From Curtobacterium sp. Leaf183 (GTDB lineage: Bacteria; Actinomycetota; Actinomycetes; Actinomycetales; Microbacteriaceae): a stretch of DNA of 64,000 bases. Of this stretch, positions 8,901-17,137 are shown in pieces. The stretch is from the NCBI RefSeq assembly GCF_001424385.1, contig NZ_LMPO01000009.1, forward strand, positions 695,279 to 759,278, read 5' to 3'. The translations under genes were made by a program, and so were the position numbers. Under the pieces are notes generated by a model. The model was given only the letters and a program-made list of their open reading frames with translations. It searched no databases and was not told the origin of the DNA. Position 1 is the first letter of the stretch. Each line of letters starts with the position of its first letter.

Positions 8901-8917
8901 GGGTGAGGCAACCCTAA
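8901..8917 (-). promoter_or_regulatory. Candidate DtxR/IdeR iron box
   Basis: On the minus strand the sequence reads TTAGGGTTGCCTCACCC. It keeps about 12 of the first 17 positions of the IdeR/DtxR consensus TTAGGTTAGGCTAACCT. It abuts the start of the first FecCD permease. The position and target make sense, but the 3' half-site is degenerate. Confidence 0.55.
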
Positions 8918-9054
8918 CGTGGACTCCCGTTCGGTGACCGCCGAGGGAGTCGTGAGCGCACGCAGGGCTCGTTCATAGGTGCGTCATGGGTTCCGGGCCT
9001 GTACTCGTACCCACGACGCCCGACCGGGACGTCGAGAGCGACCGGAGAGCACCG

Positions 9055-10575
9055 ATGAACGAGACCCCGAACCCCGACGCCGAACCGGGCACCACGCCGA
9101 TCGACGCCCAGGACACCGCACGCCGCTCCGCGTGGGAGGCCCCGCACGCCGACGCGTCGACGCTCCGTCCCGCCCACGCCTTCGACGGCTCGGGCCCGTA
9201 CCTCTACGCTCCCGACGGTTCCGGTCCCTACGCCTACGCCGCCGACGGCCGCGGCCCGTACCTCATCGGCAGCCCCGCGCTGGCCGGCACCCACACGTGG
9301 GCCCACGCGGCCCAGCACGGCGACCACGCCGCGTTCAGCCACGGCGCCGCGGCCCCGCAGGGCTGGAACGGCGCCTTCGGCACCCGCCCCGGCACGAAGA
9401 AGCGTCGCCTCGGTCTCATGATCGGATCCGGTGTCGCCGCCCTGGCGATCCTCGGCGCCGCCGGAGGCACCGCCTTCGGCCTGTCCTCGCACGGCACGCA
9501 GACGACGTCGAGCCAGTCGCAGGGCACGACGACCCTGCCGGGCACGGGCGGCGGCACGGGTTCGGACGGCAGCGGCACGAACGGCTTCACCGTGCCGGGC
9601 GAGGGAAGCGGCAACGGCAGTGGCAGCGGGAGCAGCGACGGGTCGAGCACCCAGTCCCCCGCGACCGCGGCGACTGCGGCGCAGAAGAAGGGCGTCGTCA
9701 CGATCAACACGGTGATCGGGTACGACGCCGCGTCCCAGGCCGCCGGCACCGGCATGGTGCTGACCTCGGACGGCACGATCCTGACCAACAACCACGTCAT
9801 CCAGGGCGCGACGAGCATCAGCGTCACCGACGAGACCACCGGCAAGCAGTACGACGCCGAGGTGGTCGGGGCCGACGCCACGAACGACGTCGCCGTGCTC
9901 AAGCTCAAGGACGCTTCCGGCCTGTCGACGGTCTCGCTCGACGACGACGGCGGCGCGAAGACCGGCGACGCCGTCACCGACGTCGGGAACGCCGAGGGCA
10001 CGGGCAACCTGGTCGCCGCCGAGGGCACCGTCACGGCGACGGACCAGGCCATCCAGGTGCAGAGCGAGTCCGGCACGGGGACCGAGTCGCTCTCCGGGCT
10101 CATCGAGGTCGCGGCGGACATCGTCTCGGGCGACTCTGGCGGCCCGGTGCTGGACTCCGAGGGCGAGGTCGTCGGCATGGCGACCGCGGCCTCGTCGGGT
10201 TCCGCCGAGGTCACCGGGTACGCGATCCCGATCGCCACGGCGAAGTCCATCGCCGAGAAGATCCTGGCCGGTGACGCGTCGGGCACGATCACGATCGGCC
10301 TGCCCGCGTTCCTCGGCGTGCAGGTCAGCGGCACCGCCACCACCGGTGGCGTCGCGGTGGCCGGCACCGTCGCGGGCTCGGGTGCCGCGACCGCGGGGCT
10401 CGCCGCCGGTGACACGATCACCTCGATCGACGGCACCGCGGTGACGAGCTCCGACCAGCTGACGCAGGTCATCCAGTCGAAGTCGGTCGGCGACCAGGTC
10501 ACCGTCGGCTACACGAACAGCGCCGGCGCGGCGAGCACCGTCACGGTGACGCTGACGGCGGGCCCGGCACTCTAG
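9055..10575 (+). CDS. HtrA/DegP-type membrane-anchored serine protease with PDZ domain
   Basis: The 506-residue protein has a disordered N-terminal cytoplasmic part with repeated DGSGPY/DGRGPY motifs, one membrane span at about 122-142, and a Ser/Gly/Thr linker. A trypsin-like domain follows with the triad His in TNNHVI (near 247), Asp in TNDVAVLKL (near 278) and Ser in SGDSGGPV (near 361). A PDZ domain occupies about 415-500. Such proteases degrade or sense misfolded proteins outside the membrane. I start at MNETPNPD (9055), after CCGGAGAGC, rather than at the earlier ATG 8986. Its stop shares the bases CTAG with the convergent neighbour. Confidence 0.95.
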   Translation: MNETPNPDAEPGTTPIDAQDTARRSAWEAPHADASTLRPAHAFDGSGPYLYAPDGSGPYAYAADGRGPYLIGSPALAGTHTWAHAAQHGDHAAFSHGAAAPQGWNGAFGTRPGTKKRRLGLMIGSGVAALAILGAAGGTAFGLSSHGTQTTSSQSQGTTTLPGTGGGTGSDGSGTNGFTVPGEGSGNGSGSGSSDGSSTQSPATAATAAQKKGVVTINTVIGYDAASQAAGTGMVLTSDGTILTNNHVIQGATSISVTDETTGKQYDAEVVGADATNDVAVLKLKDASGLSTVSLDDDGGAKTGDAVTDVGNAEGTGNLVAAEGTVTATDQAIQVQSESGTGTESLSGLIEVAADIVSGDSGGPVLDSEGEVVGMATAASSGSAEVTGYAIPIATAKSIAEKILAGDASGTITIGLPAFLGVQVSGTATTGGVAVAGTVAGSGAATAGLAAGDTITSIDGTAVTSSDQLTQVIQSKSVGDQVTVGYTNSAGAASTVTVTLTAGPAL

Positions 10576-11765
10576 GCAGGGTCGGCCGACAGGAAGGCAC
10601 GCACGAGCGACCGGTACACGTTCGCCGGCGACTCCGCGGAGAACGCGGTCTCGCCGGCGTCCGTGCGTCCGACCCTCGCGAAACCGTGACCCTCTGCACG
10701 CACGACGGTGACGGGACGCGACGCACCGGGTCGGCGCAGGAAGGACACGGTCCACGGGGCCGCCCAGAACCGCGCCAGTCGCGGGTCGGCCTCGGCCAGT
10801 TCCGCGGGCAGGTCGGGAGCGTCGTCGCCGCCGGCCAGGCGCCGACCGAGCAGGTCGGCTCGCAACGACCCCGTCCGGAACGGGAAGGTCCACACCGGAC
10901 CGACACCGAGCCTCCCGGCCGCCGTCTGCACCACCCGCTCGGCCGACAGCCGCGCGACGACCGAGCCACGGTCGTCCGGCGCGTCGACGACGGTCCCCGC
11001 CCAGGCCTGGAGGCGCGACACGCGCCCGTCGGGCAGGTGCTGTTCCAGGGTGGTCGGCGCTGCGTCGCCGCTCCACGGGTCGATGAGCGTCTGCGTCGTG
11101 GCGGGGAGCGTGCCGAACCGGCCGACGAGGCCGGCCTCGACGAGTTCGCGGCCGCCCGTGGTGCGCAGGAGCGTCGGGGTCCAGCGCTTGCCGGCCATGC
11201 TCTGCAGGGTCCCGAGGGCCTCGTCGCCCAGCTGCGGACCGAGGACCGGAGCGGGGACGGGCGGGACGGGGAGCGACTCGAGGTCGCGGCTGTCCCGGGC
11301 CGTGACCGTGTCGGTGGCGCGGACGGACTCGAGGACGGCGAACACCAGGTCGTCCGTGGCGCGGAGCCGGGCCAGTGGGCGCTCGACCGTGACGTCGACG
11401 CGGTGGCGTCCGGTCACGAACACCAGGTGCGCGCCGACGATGTCGCCGTGGGCGTCGTCGCGGTCCTCGTCGCCGGCGTCCGGACGGACGTACTCGACCA
11501 GGCGTGCGGGGGCGCCGACGCCGGTCCAGACGTCGCACCCGACCAGCAGCAGGCCGTCGACGGAGCCCGGCAGCCGGTCGAGCAGCGAGGCGTTCTCGTC
11601 CCCGATCGTGCGGTCACTCGGTCGGGAGCGCACGGTCAGGACGACGTCCTCACCGGTGACGCGCAGGTCGGCCTGGGCGACGTCCGCACGCTGCCAGGAG
11701 TCGGGACGCCGGAGGACCAGGCGTGCGGTGCGGTCCTCGGTGCCGAGCGGGACGGGGACTGCCAT
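10572..11765 (-). CDS. Hypothetical protein, 397 residues
   Basis: I do not recognise this family. The protein is soluble, rich in Asp, Arg and Val, and has no membrane span or signal peptide. The N-terminal 150 residues look like beta strands (VVLTVRSRPS, DGLLLVGCDVW). A second part near 175-260 carries GKRWTPTLLRTTGG, and the last 140 residues end with AGETAFSAESPANVYRSL. Coding character is good and the stop overlaps htrA by 4 bases (CTAG). Its neighbours give no functional hint. Confidence 0.75.
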   Translation of the reverse strand: MAVPVPLGTEDRTARLVLRRPDSWQRADVAQADLRVTGEDVVLTVRSRPSDRTIGDENASLLDRLPGSVDGLLLVGCDVWTGVGAPARLVEYVRPDAGDEDRDDAHGDIVGAHLVFVTGRHRVDVTVERPLARLRATDDLVFAVLESVRATDTVTARDSRDLESLPVPPVPAPVLGPQLGDEALGTLQSMAGKRWTPTLLRTTGGRELVEAGLVGRFGTLPATTQTLIDPWSGDAAPTTLEQHLPDGRVSRLQAWAGTVVDAPDDRGSVVARLSAERVVQTAAGRLGVGPVWTFPFRTGSLRADLLGRRLAGGDDAPDLPAELAEADPRLARFWAAPWTVSFLRRPGASRPVTVVRAEGHGFARVGRTDAGETAFSAESPANVYRSLVRAFLSADPA

Positions 11766-11939
11766 GGCCCGAGGCTACGACCCGGCGGCGGACCGGTTGG
11801 GCACGGCTCGCCGGGGTCGGGCGTGTTCACCACGGGGCGCTGTGCGCCGTGCTCGCCTCGCGGCCGGTGCGGGGTTGGCCGGCCCGTGCGAGGAACTGAC
11901 GCCGCACCACGCCTTCGACCTCGCACCGACGAACAACCT

Positions 11940-11966
11940 CGCACCGTGCTGACCCCGCACGGTGCG
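11940..11966 (-). terminator. Hairpin downstream of the SH3-like gene
   Basis: CGCACCGTGC and GCACGGTGCG form a perfect 10-bp stem with a 7-base loop, 10 bases past the minus-strand stop at 11977. The 174 bases between this hairpin and the start at 11765 show nothing I can name. Confidence 0.6.
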
Positions 11967-11976
11967 CCCACGAGCC

Positions 11977-12234
11977 TCAGCGCAGGCGGGAGCGCGGTGT
12001 GGGCGGCGGCGGGACGCGCTTGGCGGCGACGACGTCCGCCAGGTCGATCGCCACGAGGCCCCGGCGGGTGTCGATCGTGACGGTGTCCGGCGTCCGCGCG
12101 ACGAGCTCCCCGAGGGCGTCCGACGCACCGTCACCGTGCAGCGCCCGGACGACGACGCGGTCGCCGATGGCCACCTCGCCGAGCACCCGGAGCGCGAGTG
12201 CTCGTGCGATCTCCCCCTGTGCGTCCGCCCCCAT
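11977..12234 (-). CDS. Stand-alone SH3-like domain protein
   Basis: The 85-residue protein matches the N-terminal SH3-like domain that precedes the GNAT domain in Rv0428c-type acetyltransferases: IGDRVVVRAL, a middle ELVARTPDTVTIDT stretch, then IDLADVVAAKRVPPPP. No acetyltransferase domain follows, as the gene stops here. The role is unknown; it may bind a partner or RNA. It is divergent from the S4 gene, with 34 bp between the starts. Confidence 0.75.
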   Translation of the reverse strand: MGADAQGEIARALALRVLGEVAIGDRVVVRALHGDGASDALGELVARTPDTVTIDTRRGLVAIDLADVVAAKRVPPPPTPRSRLR

Positions 12235-12268
12235 GCACCCGAGCGTACGGCGCGCCTAGGGTGGGGGC

Positions 12269-12631
12269 ATGGACAAGGCCCGGGTGGACGCATGGATCTG
12301 GGCGGTCCGGATCACGAAGACCCGGTCCGCCGCCACGACCGCGTGCAAGGCCGGGCACGTCAAGGTCAACGGTGAGCGCGCCAAGCCCTCGCAGCCGGTC
12401 GGCCCCGGGGACGAGGTCCGCGTGCGCCAGGCCGGCTTCGACCGGATCGTCGTCGTGAAGAGCCTGATCCTCAAGCGCGTCGGTGCGACCGAGGCGGCGA
12501 AGCACCTCGACGACCGCACGCCCGCACGCCTGCCGAAGGAGGAAGCGGGCTTCGTGCCGATGCGCGACCGCGGTGCCGGACGCCCGAGCAAGCGGGAGCG
12601 CCGCGACCTCGAGAAGCTCCGCGGGTACTGA
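12269..12631 (+). CDS. hslR: S4-domain RNA-binding protein, Hsp15-like
   Basis: The 120-residue protein has an S4 RNA-binding fold at residues 5-65 (RVDAWIWAVRITKTRSAA, then AGHVKVNGERAKPSQPVGPGD). A basic tail follows that ends RPSKRERRDLEKLRGY. This is the size and layout of Hsp15/RlbA, which rescues 50S subunits stalled with peptidyl-tRNA. It is transcribed alone and converges on the J-domain gene, with 7 bp between the stops. Confidence 0.88.
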   Translation: MDKARVDAWIWAVRITKTRSAATTACKAGHVKVNGERAKPSQPVGPGDEVRVRQAGFDRIVVVKSLILKRVGATEAAKHLDDRTPARLPKEEAGFVPMRDRGAGRPSKRERRDLEKLRGY

Positions 12632-12638
12632 CCCCGAC

Positions 12639-13580
12639 TCAGACGAAGCGGACGGTCTGCTGCAGCCGGTCGCGGACCTCGAAGACGTCGACGGCCCCCT
12701 CGGGCGACCAGACGCCGTTGAGCACCTGGCCGAGCGCACTGCGTCGGACGACGAACGCCGTGGGCTTCCGCTGCGGCCCGACGAGCTGCACGTCGACGTC
12801 GACCGCGGAGTCCGGCACGACGAGCAACCGGCCGGTGAACCGCACGCGGGTCTGCTTCTGCACGGCGCGAGCCGCACGGACGAGCTCCTTGACCGGGCGT
12901 TCCCCGGGCTCGAGCGTCTCACCGACGACCTCGCCGTGCTCCACGCGCACGGGCCCGCCCCAGTCGATGGACTCGAGCGCCCAGAGCCCGCTCGGCATCA
13001 GCACGACGTGGTCGAGCTTGCCCTCGGCGCCGGCGTCGAGGTCGTGCCACACCGTCACGCCCATGCCCATGTCGGCGACGATCGAGGCCGTCGCCTCCTC
13101 GGCGAGGGCCTCGCCGAGGAGGCGGCGGATGAACCGCGGCGCGCTGCGGATCAGCGACGGGTCGTAGGGGTCCTCGATGGGGTCGCCGAGACCGACCCAC
13201 TCGCGCTCGGCGGCGAGGAAGACCTCGCGCGAGCGACCGCCGGGGTGTCCGTGGGAGCGGGCACGCGGGCGGGAGTCGCGCCGCACCGTGGGCGGTGCGT
13301 AGGCGTCGCGGGCCGAGCCGGTCCTCCAGTCCGACCCGCCGGACGGTGCCGTCGGGGCGGAGGTGGGCCGCGATCCGGTGTCGTACGCGCGCCGGGCCGC
13401 CGGCGTGCCGACGCGTTCCCAGGCGATCTGGACGCGGCGGAACCGGATGGCGTCGCCGCCGAGGTCGGGGTGCGTCTCGCGGGCTGCGCGCCGGTAGGCG
13501 CGTCGGAGTTCCTCGTCGTCGGCGGTCGCGGCGACGCCGAGGACTTCGTACGGGGTGGCGTCGGCCGGGCTGTCGGTCAT
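12639..13580 (-). CDS. J-domain protein with C-terminal NERD-like domain
   Basis: The 313-residue protein has an N-terminal J-domain (residues 8-70) with an intact HPD tripeptide in ARETHPDLGG, so it can stimulate an Hsp70. A basic, disordered linker follows. The C-terminal 150 residues carry GKLDHVVLMPSGLWALESI and VRFTGRLLVVPDSAVD. This resembles the NERD nuclease-related fold (DHVVV.PSG....E) but without the usual catalytic KxW-type residues. No glycine- and cysteine-rich DnaJ region is present, so it is not the housekeeping DnaJ. Confidence 0.8.
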   Translation of the reverse strand: MTDSPADATPYEVLGVAATADDEELRRAYRRAARETHPDLGGDAIRFRRVQIAWERVGTPAARRAYDTGSRPTSAPTAPSGGSDWRTGSARDAYAPPTVRRDSRPRARSHGHPGGRSREVFLAAEREWVGLGDPIEDPYDPSLIRSAPRFIRRLLGEALAEEATASIVADMGMGVTVWHDLDAGAEGKLDHVVLMPSGLWALESIDWGGPVRVEHGEVVGETLEPGERPVKELVRAARAVQKQTRVRFTGRLLVVPDSAVDVDVQLVGPQRKPTAFVVRRSALGQVLNGVWSPEGAVDVFEVRDRLQQTVRFV

Positions 13581-13646
13581 GGCCCTGGCACAGTACCCGA
13601 CGCTCCGTATGACCCAGCCGCATGCGCGCTGCGGACTGCCTGGAGG

Positions 13647-13674
13647 CCGGACCGACGCGGACCCGCCGGTCCGG
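13647..13674 (-). terminator. Hairpin downstream of the AlkZ-like gene
   Basis: CCGGACCG and CGGTCCGG form an 8-bp stem with a 12-base loop, 5 bases beyond the minus-strand stop at 13679. Confidence 0.5.
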
Positions 13675-13678
13675 ACCG

Positions 13679-14767
13679 TCAGGCAGCCGGGTCCAGGACC
13701 TGCGGCACCACGGGCAGCTCGAGGAACCGCCCGACGCGCTCGGCAGCCCCGTCGACGGCGCGGGTGGCCGCGGCGGAGAGCGGCTCGAACGGCGTGACCG
13801 TGAGTCGGACGTCACGAGTGCGCTCGGCGGTGCGCCACGTGCCGACCACCCGGCCGCGGTGGACGACCATCGCCAGGAACATGCCGTTGGCGCCGGGGAC
13901 GACCCGCTGCGCGTGCGCGGCAGCGAGGTGGCCGCTGCGGTCGGCGTACCCGAGCAGGTACTCGTCGAAGCCGGGCAGCAGGTGCGTGGCGGTCAGCGGT
14001 GCCGGATCGGGACGGTCGGCGAGCGCCAGGATCCCGTCACCGAGGTCCTCGACGCTCGCTCCTGCCACCGCTCGCGCTCGACGGACCTCGCCGAGCGGGA
14101 GCTTCGTCCAGTGCGCCGCGTCGGCATCCGTCGCGGGGCCACGGCCGCGCAGGTACCCGACCAGGGTGCGCCGCAGGGCCTCGTCGTGGTCGGGAACCGT
14201 CTCGGTCGCCGGCGACCACTCGTCGAGCAGCACGAGTCCCTGGCCGACCCGGCCGGTCGGGCCCCACGCCACGAGTCCCTGCTGCGACAGGTGCAGGAGC
14301 AGGTGGTACCCCCGCTGGCCGGACGCGTCGATGCCGGCGTCGCGCCACCGCGCGAAGACGCCCTCGCGGTCGAGGGAACGACCGCCCTGCAGTGCCTCGA
14401 TCGTCGCGTCCCGCGCCCGGCCGACCAGGGCGTCGTCGATCCCGAGCTCCCGCGCCCGTCGTGCGAGCCCGCGGAGGGTCCGTTCGGCGGTGAGCGACAG
14501 GACCGTGCGCAGGGTGTCCGCCCGCAGGACGTGCAGGGTCCCGCGCATCGGCCACGACCGGACGAACTCCGCGCGGTCGAAGGCCGCGCGGACGTCGCGC
14601 CGTGTCACTCCGAGCGCGCGTGCGCCGACCGCCCAGAGCGACTGGCCGAGGTCCTGCCCCTGCAGCGCGTGCATGTGCGTGACGACGTCGAGCGGTGTCC
14701 CGCCCGTGGTCCCGACGCGCTGCGCAGCCAGGCGCATCGCGCGGAGCTGGGCGGCGGTCGGGGTCAC
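13679..14767 (-). CDS. AlkZ/YcaQ-like winged-helix DNA glycosylase
   Basis: The 362-residue protein belongs to the HTH_42 family. Near residue 35 it has MHALQGQDLGQS, which supplies the QxQ motif that AlkZ uses to unhook crosslinks or excise alkylated bases. RSWPMRGTLHVL (about 69-80) and LLPGFDEYLLGYADR near 260 are further family signatures. It starts 15 bp after the APH-like gene and is likely cotranscribed with it. AlkZ-type enzymes often protect producers from DNA-alkylating antibiotics, but no such biosynthetic genes are present. A general role in repair is the safer reading. Confidence 0.85.
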   Translation of the reverse strand: MTPTAAQLRAMRLAAQRVGTTGGTPLDVVTHMHALQGQDLGQSLWAVGARALGVTRRDVRAAFDRAEFVRSWPMRGTLHVLRADTLRTVLSLTAERTLRGLARRARELGIDDALVGRARDATIEALQGGRSLDREGVFARWRDAGIDASGQRGYHLLLHLSQQGLVAWGPTGRVGQGLVLLDEWSPATETVPDHDEALRRTLVGYLRGRGPATDADAAHWTKLPLGEVRRARAVAGASVEDLGDGILALADRPDPAPLTATHLLPGFDEYLLGYADRSGHLAAAHAQRVVPGANGMFLAMVVHRGRVVGTWRTAERTRDVRLTVTPFEPLSAAATRAVDGAAERVGRFLELPVVPQVLDPAA

Positions 14768-14782
14768 ACGCGGGCGACCGGC

Positions 14783-15529
14783 CTAGACGACCGCTGCGGT
14801 GATGGCGTCGAGGTGTTCCTCGAGGTAGGCCACGTCGGCGCGGTACAGGTCGGCGTGGCCGTGCTGCAGATCGCTGACGAACTTGGGGTTGCCGGCCGCG
14901 GCCTCGGACTCGAGGGTCGTCACGAGCGCGACGATCGACGCCACCATCGTCGGAGCGAGACGGGCGCGGGACTCGGGGTCGAGGCCGTACGCACCGCAGA
15001 ACTCCGCGGCGCGGGCCAGGCGTTCGTCGAGTGTCGGGGCGGTGCTGCCCTCGACCTGCCCGGTGGTGAACGGCGCGAACCGGTACACCGCGCTCGCCAC
15101 GTCCCACACCCGCGGGCCGGGGTGCGCCGTGTCGAAGTCGATGATGCCCACGGCCTGGATGCCGTCGTAGACGCAGTTGTAGGGGGCGAAGTCGCCGTGC
15201 ACGACGGTCTCGACCGGTGCCCGGTCGGACTGCGACCACACGTCGACGGTGCCGTCGAGCGGGAAGGAGGCGGCCGCGTCGTGGTAGTGCCGGAGCAGCC
15301 GTGCGCTGGTGACGAGGGCGGCCTCGCTGGCGATGTCCTCGGTCCAGGGGTACTCCCCAGCGACCCCGGGCACGAACGACACGGTCTCGAGCGTGTCGCC
15401 GAGTTCGATGGGTTCCGGTGCCGCCACGAACCCCTGCTCGTGCAGGTGTCCCAGCAGACGGTGGACGGTGGGCGTCCACGGTCCGGCCGGGCGGTGGACC
15501 CGGTCCGCTGCCCTGGTGATGCGCTCCAT
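14783..15529 (-). CDS. Aminoglycoside phosphotransferase-like small-molecule kinase
   Basis: The 248-residue protein has the APH/choline-kinase signature VVHGDFAPYNCVYD (HGDxxxxN catalytic loop), then IIDFDTA (metal-binding DFD). It is short for an APH enzyme, as the N-terminal lobe is reduced to about 60 residues. The start at 15529 has AGGAGG 7 bases upstream. The substrate is unknown; homologues phosphorylate sugars, choline or aminoglycosides, and resistance should not be assumed. Confidence 0.85.
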   Translation of the reverse strand: MERITRAADRVHRPAGPWTPTVHRLLGHLHEQGFVAAPEPIELGDTLETVSFVPGVAGEYPWTEDIASEAALVTSARLLRHYHDAAASFPLDGTVDVWSQSDRAPVETVVHGDFAPYNCVYDGIQAVGIIDFDTAHPGPRVWDVASAVYRFAPFTTGQVEGSTAPTLDERLARAAEFCGAYGLDPESRARLAPTMVASIVALVTTLESEAAAGNPKFVSDLQHGHADLYRADVAYLEEHLDAITAAVV

Positions 15530-15669
15530 GAGAGCCTCCTGTCGCGGTCGTCTCCGTTGACGTGCTGCCGACGTGTGGGTCAGCGTAGCGGCTGACCAGC
15601 GCCGATGTCGCGATCCATCTCCGATCGGACAGGCCGCAGCCGGCTCCACTCCCGGGACGGGGCGCTGCG

Positions 15670-16569
15670 TCAGAGCCGGTCGCGCAGCCAGCGCGGCCCG
15701 CGGACCTGGACGCCGTCGCCCAGGGCAGTGACCCGGTCGCGCAGCCCGCGGTCTGCGGTCACCACGACCACCGGTCCCCGACCCGCAGCGACGGCTGCCG
15801 TGACGACCTCCACGATCGCGTCGTCACCGGAGCCCGCGGCACGGACCACGTCGACGGGGGCGGTCGACGCCGCGGAGGCGTCCCGTGCCGCTCCTTCGAG
15901 CACGACGGTCCACCGCGGCCACCACCGGTCGAACTCCAGCCCGAGTTCCGCTGCGGGCAGGCCGGCGGCAGCGAGCGTCGTCACCCCGTCGAGCAACCGG
16001 TCAGCAGCCCCGGCGCGGTCCTGCCACCACCCGTCGGGGACGCTCCCGACGACGTTCGCGGCGTCGACCACCACCACGGGTGCGATGTCGATGGCGGCAC
16101 GGAGCGCCGGCCACGATGCGCCGAACCCCGGGTGCAGGGGCAGGTCGTCGACCTCGGCCAGCGGCACCCACGACAGGGCCAGGCTCTCGCGGTCCGCGAT
16201 GACGGGCTCGAACGGGCGGGCGGCGCGGCCGACGACCGTCGTGTAGGTCCAGAACCCCAGGTCGAGCACGGACGTGTGGCGCAGGTCGATCCCGTCCTCG
16301 GGGACGCCCGCTTCTTCTGCGGACTCGCGGAGGGCGCCGGTGACCGCGTCCTCGTGCTGGTGCCGCGCCCCACCGGGGATGCCCCAGGTGCCGCCGTGGT
16401 GGCTCCACTCGACGCGGTGCTGCAGCAGGACGCGGCCCGCGCCGTCGTCGACCAGCAGACCGGCCGCGCCGAACAGGCCCCAGGCCTTGGTGCCGTCGGG
16501 GCCCTGCGCCCAGGCGTCGCCGGGATCGCGCGGTCCGGGGGGCGGACCCGGGGGCAGTTCATCGGGCAC
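15670..16569 (-). CDS. Nudix hydrolase fused to a NYN/PIN-like nuclease domain
   Basis: The 299-residue protein starts with a Nudix domain (residues 28-150) whose box is complete: G66, E73, R81-E82, E85-E86 and G88 in GGARHQHEDAVTGAL and RESAEEAG. Residues 163-299 form a second domain with the acidic pattern of NYN/PIN nucleases: VVVVDAANVV (D169), GSGDDAIVE (D249-D250) and VVVTADRGLRDRV (D273). A joint role in nucleotide or RNA turnover is inferred. GTG 16569 is preceded by GGAAGG and overlaps the phosphoesterase gene by 11 bases. It is the last gene of the MarR operon. Confidence 0.85.
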   Translation of the reverse strand: MPDELPPGPPPGPRDPGDAWAQGPDGTKAWGLFGAAGLLVDDGAGRVLLQHRVEWSHHGGTWGIPGGARHQHEDAVTGALRESAEEAGVPEDGIDLRHTSVLDLGFWTYTTVVGRAARPFEPVIADRESLALSWVPLAEVDDLPLHPGFGASWPALRAAIDIAPVVVVDAANVVGSVPDGWWQDRAGAADRLLDGVTTLAAAGLPAAELGLEFDRWWPRWTVVLEGAARDASAASTAPVDVVRAAGSGDDAIVEVVTAAVAAGRGPVVVVTADRGLRDRVTALGDGVQVRGPRWLRDRL

Positions 16570-17137
16570 GTCCCCACCCTTCCACACGCACCTCGCGGTC
16601 GGCTGCCGGTGAGGACACCACGCGCGGCTCGGTGGCGCCGGGAGCGAGCCGGACCACCCGGACGTCGAGCTCGGGACCGTCGACGGTGCAGCGCATCCAG
16701 GTGAAGTCGGGCTGCCGTCGGCGGTCGGTGGGCGAACCGGGGTTGAGCAGCCGCAGGCCCCCGTCGGCGGTGGTGTCCCAGGGGATGTGCGAGTGACCGA
16801 AGACGAGCACGTCGGTGTCCGGGTACGTCGACGTCGCCCGACGCTCGCGGCCCGTGGCGGCCCCGGTCTCGTGGACGAGTGCGAACCGCAGGGCCTCGAC
16901 GGAGAACCGGGCGACGAGGGGCAACCGGTCGTCGAACTCCGGCCCGTCGTTGTTGCCGCGGACGCCGACGAACGAACGGCTGCGGGCCTGGAGCGCATCG
17001 AGGGTCGCCAGGTCGACCCAGTCACCCGCGTGCACGACGAGGTCGGCGGCGTCGACGTCCTGCCACAGTGCGGCCGGCAGGTCCTTCGCGCGCTTCGGCA
17101 GGTGCGTGTCCGAGACCAGGAGCAGCGAGGTCGTCAC
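16559..17137 (-). CDS. YfcE/MJ0936-type metallophosphoesterase
   Basis: The 192-residue calcineurin-like phosphoesterase carries all metal-binding motifs in order: SDTHLP, HAGDWVD, GNNDGPE and VFGHSHIP, with VHETG between them. Such small enzymes cleave phosphodiesters, including cyclic nucleotides in vitro. The GTG start at 17137 overlaps the MarR stop by 4 bases (GTGA). With the Nudix-NYN gene it forms a three-gene operon of a regulator and two phosphate-bond hydrolases. Confidence 0.9.
   Translation of the reverse strand: MTTSLLLVSDTHLPKRAKDLPAALWQDVDAADLVVHAGDWVDLATLDALQARSRSFVGVRGNNDGPEFDDRLPLVARFSVEALRFALVHETGAATGRERRATSTYPDTDVLVFGHSHIPWDTTADGGLRLLNPGSPTDRRRQPDFTWMRCTVDGPELDVRVVRLAPGATEPRVVSSPAADREVRVEGWGRAR

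Noticed and set aside
13679-14767. Self-resistance glycosylase of an antibiotic cluster
   Set aside because: AlkZ relatives can have this role, but no polyketide, NRPS or other biosynthetic genes are in the window.
14783-15529. Aminoglycoside resistance gene
   Set aside because: It has the kinase motifs, but the family is broad, the N-lobe is short, and no resistance context is seen.
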